Below are positions 54,101-61,773 of a stretch of DNA of 64,000 nt, piece by piece. A program made the position numbers and the translations under genes. The first letter of the stretch is position 1; each line of letters begins with the position of its first letter. Location: assembly GCA_023376005.1 (NCBI GenBank), contig CM042145.1, positions 12,980,454 through 13,044,453 of the forward strand, written 5' to 3'. The notes beneath the pieces were generated by a model. It was not told the DNA's origin. It made no database searches and saw only the letters and a program-made list of their open reading frames with translations. This DNA comes from Doryteuthis pealeii (lineage: Eukaryota; Mollusca; Cephalopoda; Myopsida; Loliginidae).

Positions 54101-55306
54101 TGTTAAACTGCATCTAGTGGTGAAGTTCCAATTCTGGAGCTCTGAAGACTAGTGTACCCCTTCATTGCTATTACTCCCAGGTCCACTCTGACCCGGAGTG
54201 GTCATACCTGTTAGGATCTCATCTATAGGTTAAATAGATCAAAAAATGAGTTTTTGGTACATGTGTTTAAAAAAGACATTGCGTTTGAAAAAGTTGAATA
54301 CCCAACAGGAATGTATAAAACAAAACATTTTGGGCATAAATAACCCAATAAGTGTTGATATGCCATAAAATCCAACCAACCAATCTGTTTAGGGGTGACA
54401 TTTCATATTGTGCAGCTGGTAGGTAAGGAGTTAGATATTACCTCTGTCTCATAATAGTTGTTATATTTGCATATAAATTTCATTCACTAAATGTAATTAT
54501 TATGCAACAGAGGTAATGGTTAAATCCAACTTAATGGACCTAAATTCCACCATCGTATGTCACCCTGCCGAAAGAAAAAACACCAAAAATCGGGGAATTA
54601 ACCGAATTTAATGAAATTTTCACTGTGATATATAAATGAATAATAGATATAATGCACTAGTTATTTTATTTAAAAACATTTTTTCAGGTCAGTTAACTTT
54701 GAACTGTATCCTCAAGGCATAACACAGATTCTTAAAGATATGTGGTTCAAAGTTAACTGACCTGAAAAAAATGTAAATATTTTAAAATAAAATAACTGGT
54801 GCATTATATCCTTTATTCATTAATATATCAACACTGAAAATTTCATTAAATTCAGTTAATTCTTAAAGATATGTGGTTCAAAGTTAACTGACCTGAAAAA
54901 AATGTAAATATTTTAAAATAAAATAACTGGTGCATTATATCCTTTATTCATTAATATATCAACACTGAAAATTTCATTAAATTCAGTTAATTCCCTGATA
55001 TTTTGGGGTTTTTTTTTCTTTCGGCGGGGTGACATACGATCATGGAATTTAGGTCCATTTTGGAAATTTAAATTCTGTATGATTAGTTTATATATTGCAG
55101 CAACATGGCTTCTCACTAATTATCATTTAGTGTTGTGTTCTTTAAAAGGGATACAATCAGACAAGGTTGTAGTCAAGTGGAAGAACCAGTCAACACGTTA
55201 GTAGATTTAAGATAGAGGATTTTATTGCAAAGAGATACAATAAGACAGACAAGGAATAGTGAGGTACGCTACTAATCCTCAAAGCCAGCCCAGCATAATG
55301 CTGTGC

Positions 55307-55380
<74 letters not shown>

Positions 55381-55425
55381 GAGAGTGGAATATTCCATTA
55401 CATAAGTTAGACATGTGGAAATTTG

Positions 55426-55457
<32 letters not shown>

Positions 55458-56058
55458 ACATTAAAATTTTCCTGAGTCCAATAAGTATGCATACCAAATT
55501 TGATAGTTCTACTTAAAATCATTTGACTCTCAATGGAGGACAGACAAACTCTTGATAATTATTAATGTAAAGACCATTAAATTTATAAAATGAAAAAAAA
55601 TTTCTTAGGGCTTCAAACCATATTGTCTTTCTTTGATTTTATATTGAAAGTTTTATGTTTTTATCTTTCCAGGTTCAGCCTCTGCGAAGTGATGGCCGGC
55701 CAATTGGAGATAAATTATTTGTTCGGACAGGCCTACTTGGATTTTTAGGACCAGTAAGTAGACTTCATTATTTGCAATTTGTAAAGGAAGCAAAAACTAT
55801 TTTTCATTACCTGAATTAATTTGAAATAAAGTGTTTTCTTAATTTAAAATAGTGTTTTCTTATTGAAGATGGTTTAAAATCATATTTTTTCTCTCTTTTT
55901 CAGGGAGGCTTAGTATTTGTATGTGGCAGTAAGGAAGGTTTGATGACAGTGTCTGGAAGAAGACATAATACTGACGACATCATTGCCACAGTTTTAGCTG
56001 TGGAACCAATGAAATTTATCTACAGAGGAAGGTAAGCATTTTTATGTTTGCTTTGATT

Positions 56059-56108
<50 letters not shown>

Positions 56109-56577
56109 GAGTGTTTTCCCCCATTTTAAATGATAACTGTATACCAATGAAGAAATTTAAATTCCTTTTTTTTGTTTTTCCCTCAGAATCGCTGTTTTTT
56201 CAATTAACGTATTGAAAGATGAAAGAATTGTGATTATTGCTGAACAGAGACCTGATTGTTCAGAAGAGGAGGTAAGTATTTTTTTTTACCTAGTTTTTGT
56301 TCAGATTTAACTGAAAATTAACTGGTAAAGTTCTGGTAAACTGACCAAAGCCTAGCTTGTTTACCTAAACTTTGCTCGTTCCCCAATGACACTTGCATCG
56401 GAAAAATAAGGTCTAAAAAAGAAATTTGGTTTCAGGTTACTTTTAACCTTGAGTGTCAACAAACTAAATGTTAAAAAAAAAATTTTTTTTTTAAATGAAA
56501 AATTTTTTACAAATTTAAATTAATGTTTTCAATATGCTCAATAAGATTTTATGAAAAATATTTTCTTTCAATGGAAT

Positions 56578-56625
<48 letters not shown>

Positions 56626-58079
56626 ATATATATATTTGTGTGTTTATATATATGTGTGTGTGTAGACATGTGCATATTTGTGTATAAACACAGCGAACAT
56701 TAGAACCATCTTAATAAATAGTGTGTGTGTGTGTGTGTTATATATATATATATATATATGTGTGTATATGTTTGTTAATAATACTGGTGTATTGTGTTTC
56801 AGAGTTTCCAGTGGATGAGCCGGGTTCTACAGGCCGTAGATAGCATCCACCAAGTTGGGGTGTATTGTTTAGCTCTAGTCCCACCCAATTACTTGCCAAA
56901 GGTAAGTACTTTCAGTAAAGAATCTGACCCTTCTGTTTGTTGTTCCTCCCAGATATTTCTCTACATTTATACACATTCACTTCTTTCCCATTAAGTCAGG
57001 ATTCTTTCAATTTTTTCCATCACAACTCTGTTTAATTTTATGCAATAACCTCATGTCATTACAGATGCATAGTATCAACATCCTCATCTTGCATGAACAG
57101 AAATTTAATATCTATTAATAATGGAGATTAGGTCTCTATTTGTCTGTAACCGAAACTACGTCACATTACCCAAAATCGTTAATACATGGAATAAATACTC
57201 AAAATTTGAACATGCAATTTAGACATTCCTGATTGTTTTTTAAAACAAGTTTGAATAAATACATGCCCGGTATTATAGATCTATTTTTAGTTTGTTTTAT
57301 TTTAATATATATTAAATATATTATTAGAACTAAGTTTCCATTTCAAATTGTTTTTTTTTTTGTTTTTTTGTTTTTGTTTTTTTTACTCCTTTAATAAATT
57401 TAATGATTTTATTTACTTATGGTGCAAACTCTTTGACATTGAATTTTTAACTTCCACTCCCCTCAGGCAATATCTTTCAAAAAATTATTTTTTACACCAC
57501 TCGGAGTGTTTTTCTTTCTAGTTATATATAATTTCCATTCTAGTATAATACACTGTTTTCATGTGCATATTGAAGTTGGACCAAATTCTTCATTTTTGAA
57601 ATGACCCAATAAATATACTCTTGATAAAAATGTTAGAAAATAGAAGGAAATTTATAATTTGTCAGTTTATCTTTTCCAGTTAGACAATAAGGTTTTAAAA
57701 GCAACTCTACTCTTTCTAATAACAAAACAATTTTATTTCAGTGTCAATAAACATAATGAAATTAAAAGGATCACATCATACTCTCATGCAACTAAGTTAG
57801 TGTTTTTTCAAAGGTTTAATGTGTGGGACATCTTGCTTAACACGCTTCTCCACTCAGTCTCTTTTCATTTTTTTCAATCATGCCAAAACTACTCTTACTG
57901 TTAGTAAAGTTTTACAAATGAATTATTGATGACAAAGGTATTAATATAATTAAGATATATTCCTATTTCAAATTTTTATTCATTATCACCAATATTTTTT
58001 TATCACTATTTATTCATTATAAACCTGCCACCAAGTAATCAAACTTTAAATTAATTTAAATGTAAAAATAACTAAAATT

Positions 58080-58112
<33 letters not shown>

Positions 58113-61100
58113 CTTCTTCTTTCTTCTTCATTTATATCTTAGAAGAAATATTTACTTAACCAAATTGTTTTCCTTTGCTTCTTTTGCAGACCCCTCTTGG
58201 TGGCATCCATCTGTATGAGACAAAGGCCAAGTTCCTGGATGGATGCTTGCATCCTGCCAATGTCCTCATGTGTCCACATACATGTGTGACTAACCTGCCG
58301 AAACCACGGGAACACCATCCTGGTAAAGATTTTTCATTTTCTCCTCCATTCACTACACATAGAATCTAAAAAGTATACAAAATGTCAGGTTCTCATTAAA
58401 TCAGAGTTACTTGCTACAGACCATAGTCCATTGTTGTATATAGATGCACAAACACCTCTGCCTGATTTCATTGCAATATTTTAACTTAAATTTCTGACAT
58501 TTAATAAAACATCAAAAAATTGTTTTATTGGTTCCCCCTGGCTTCTGCATTATGAATAATTAGGAAGTATTAATGTCAATGTTTTCTGGCAGAAATATCA
58601 AGAATAGTCATTAAAAAGATTACAAATTTAAAAAAAATGATTAAGTTCTATTAATTTTTTAGTATGTGTATGTATATAATCACAAAAACCTAATTTTTTG
58701 CAAGCATTTTTCCTTGTTTCGAACTGATACTCAATATGAATACTACTGAAGTGTTTCTATTAGATATTGTTTAGACAATTGAACATTTTCTTTATATTCT
58801 TTATATTGTTAACATCTTTCAAATAATCATTCTTCAAGCCTCATTAGATATGTAATAAACATCAAGAATATAAGAAATGTATTTTCTCAATAATGTCTGG
58901 TACATAAATGATTCTTAAAGCCATACGTAATATAAATACACAATATAGTTCTTTTTAGTGCATCTGATTGAAAGCAGCTTGTTGACTAATTTCTATTTCA
59001 AACCAATAATTACTTTACTGTTCTTTTAGATGTTACCCCATCAGCTGTACATGTTGGCAATATTGTGCAAGGGATGAGACTAGCCTGGGCACAAGGCCGA
59101 GAACTCATCAATTGTGATGATGATGGTGACCAAGGGAAAAAAGTAAGTTTTTATCAAACCTTTTTTTATTTTTATCAAACCTTTTTTTTTATTTTTATCA
59201 AACCTTTTTTTGTTTTTATCAAACCTTTTTTTTTTTTTTTATCAAACCTTTTTTTTATATATCAAACCTTTTTTTTTTTTTTTTTTTTTATCAAAGAAAA
59301 ACTCTGAATTCAAATTCAAACCTGTTAAACCCCGCTTAAGAAATTGACCTTGTGTCGCATCCTACTCGTGCAGAGGGGTTTGGTATGTGTATATATATAT
59401 ATATATATAATCAAATCAAATCAGAATGGTGTCAGACATGTTTCACTAGATTAAAGAGCTTTGAAGAAAATAGACTGAAACATCAAGATCAGCTCTGTCT
59501 AACTTTAAAACAAAAACATCTGACTCCCACTTTAGGAAATTCCTTCTGTCAGTGTGGCTTCATAGCTCGCAGCAAGGCTTGGCTGCTGTCACACTTAAGG
59601 AAACACAAAATGCTTTCTTGATAGCATGTACAACATGGGAGAAAACAAATCACTCACTGCTGACCCTCATCTATCATTCATGATAGGAGAGTCCACCATA
59701 TATATGTATATAATATATATCTCACAAAGTTGAAGTTTTTTCTTTTTACTAAATTCCTGATGTTTGTGTATCAGATCAGTCAGTATTTCTTTGATTAATG
59801 TCACTTGTAAAAACTTTGTCATTCAAGAATTAATGAAACTATAAAATACTTGCATTAAAATTCTTATGCTTAGAACTTTGGGGGTGGAAAAATGACAGAA
59901 ATTAAAACTTTCAAATTTGTGATTCAATTTTATGAAATAGAAATTAATTTTGGTGTTGATTGTGTGAATTTGATTTTTCCTGTTTTATTTCTTTGCAGCA
60001 TCAGTTTTTGACAGAAATTCTTCGATGGCGCTCACAAACTACACCAGACCATGTTGTCTTCACCTTACTGAATTCAAAGGTAAATCAGTATTTTTCTAAT
60101 TCCAAATTTTTCATTCATTACATTTTACCAGTTTTTAATAAAATAAATTTTTATTATTATAATAAGTATTTTGACTTTGTAGTCACTAAATTTAGCTTCT
60201 TTTTTTCTTCCAACCTTTTCAGTTTGTGCTGGCTTAGCATAAGAATTTATATAGTTTACATTGTCTTGAAACACAAAATTTACACATATTTAGAGCAAAC
60301 ACACATATAAGTTCATACAAATATGCAACAATCTTGTCATGAAAATAAGCTTGCATTAGGAGAAACAAAATTATAAGCAAACACACATTCAAATAGATAT
60401 TTCTCTGTAATGGCATAAAACACATTAGTTTGGACTATAGATATAACTTACCTTCGGTAATCCCATCACCAAATATGGTGATACTGAAGGAAAGAAAGTT
60501 AATTATATAGTTCTTGTGTATGATATTATTGGGCTGGAAAATCTGAAAAATAACTCGTCTTATAAACAAATTATGGTAGTCAAAAATAGTAATAATTGAC
60601 AATGCTTCATTTTTATAAAGATGAATAAAATCCATTTTTATTGATCCTTGGATTATTTTTTAAGCTTATTTCATGAAAACTGTTTGATGTTTTTTTTTTT
60701 TTAATTATTTTTTTTTTTTTTACAGGTGCAACCAGCATTAGTGATGACATGTTCTCAATTACACAAGAAAGCTGAGCGCATTGGCTGTTTACTCATGGAA
60801 AAAGGCCGACTTAATACAGGAGACCATGTGGCACTTATCTACCCACCTGGTAAATTTTTATATTAACACATTTTTAAACATAAGCATTTATCATAGTTAT
60901 CTTATATTTTAAAAGTACCCATTATTATTTTCAACTTTTACGGTGTAATTCCATTTCTTTAAACATTCTTAGATGGATGAGCAGTCCATGACATGCAATA
61001 CTCCACTTAGACCCTTACTTAGGCTAGACAGGCGGTCGGAGAGGCCCCTCTGATTAATCGGCTGGTCACGTCAAGCCCTAGCACCTATATGACTGCCCCA

Positions 61101-61612
61101 ACCCTTTTTATCATATATGTGCTAGAAGGTGGTGGCTGAGGGTCATCTTGTCCTGGGAATGACATTAAACTCTATCTGATGGTGAGGTTCCAGTTCTAGA
61201 GGTTTGGGGAATGTGGAGCACCCCTTCATCACCATTGCTCCCTGGTCCACTCTAACCCGGAGTGGTATTACCTGTTAGGGTCCCATCTATGGGTTAAATA
61301 GAAAAACATGAGTTTATAAACAAAATTTGATTATCCATTAAGAATTTATTTCAAAACTTTGTCGGTATTAAATGACCCACTGAGGTTGATATGCCATTAA
61401 AACAAACTCTTCCTTAATACATATCACTTGATGAAATAACATTTATAAAAGTCTGGATTCATATTGCTATTGTTTTTATTTTGTGGATTCTATAGAATGT
61501 GTTTTGTAAGATGCTATAACCAGTGTGATGATGCAATATTTTTATTAGGCTTGATTTATGTTAGGAGCTAAAATTTCATAAGAAATGTTGGTTTTCATGC
61601 TCTGTGTGTGTG

Positions 61613-61661
<49 letters not shown>

Positions 61662-61736
61662 TACCTACACACAGTGTTACCTGACAAGCAATAGATTTAT
61701 ATAATCATAATGAATTGTAAATTGAAAAATTGTCTT

Positions 61737-61773
<37 letters not shown>

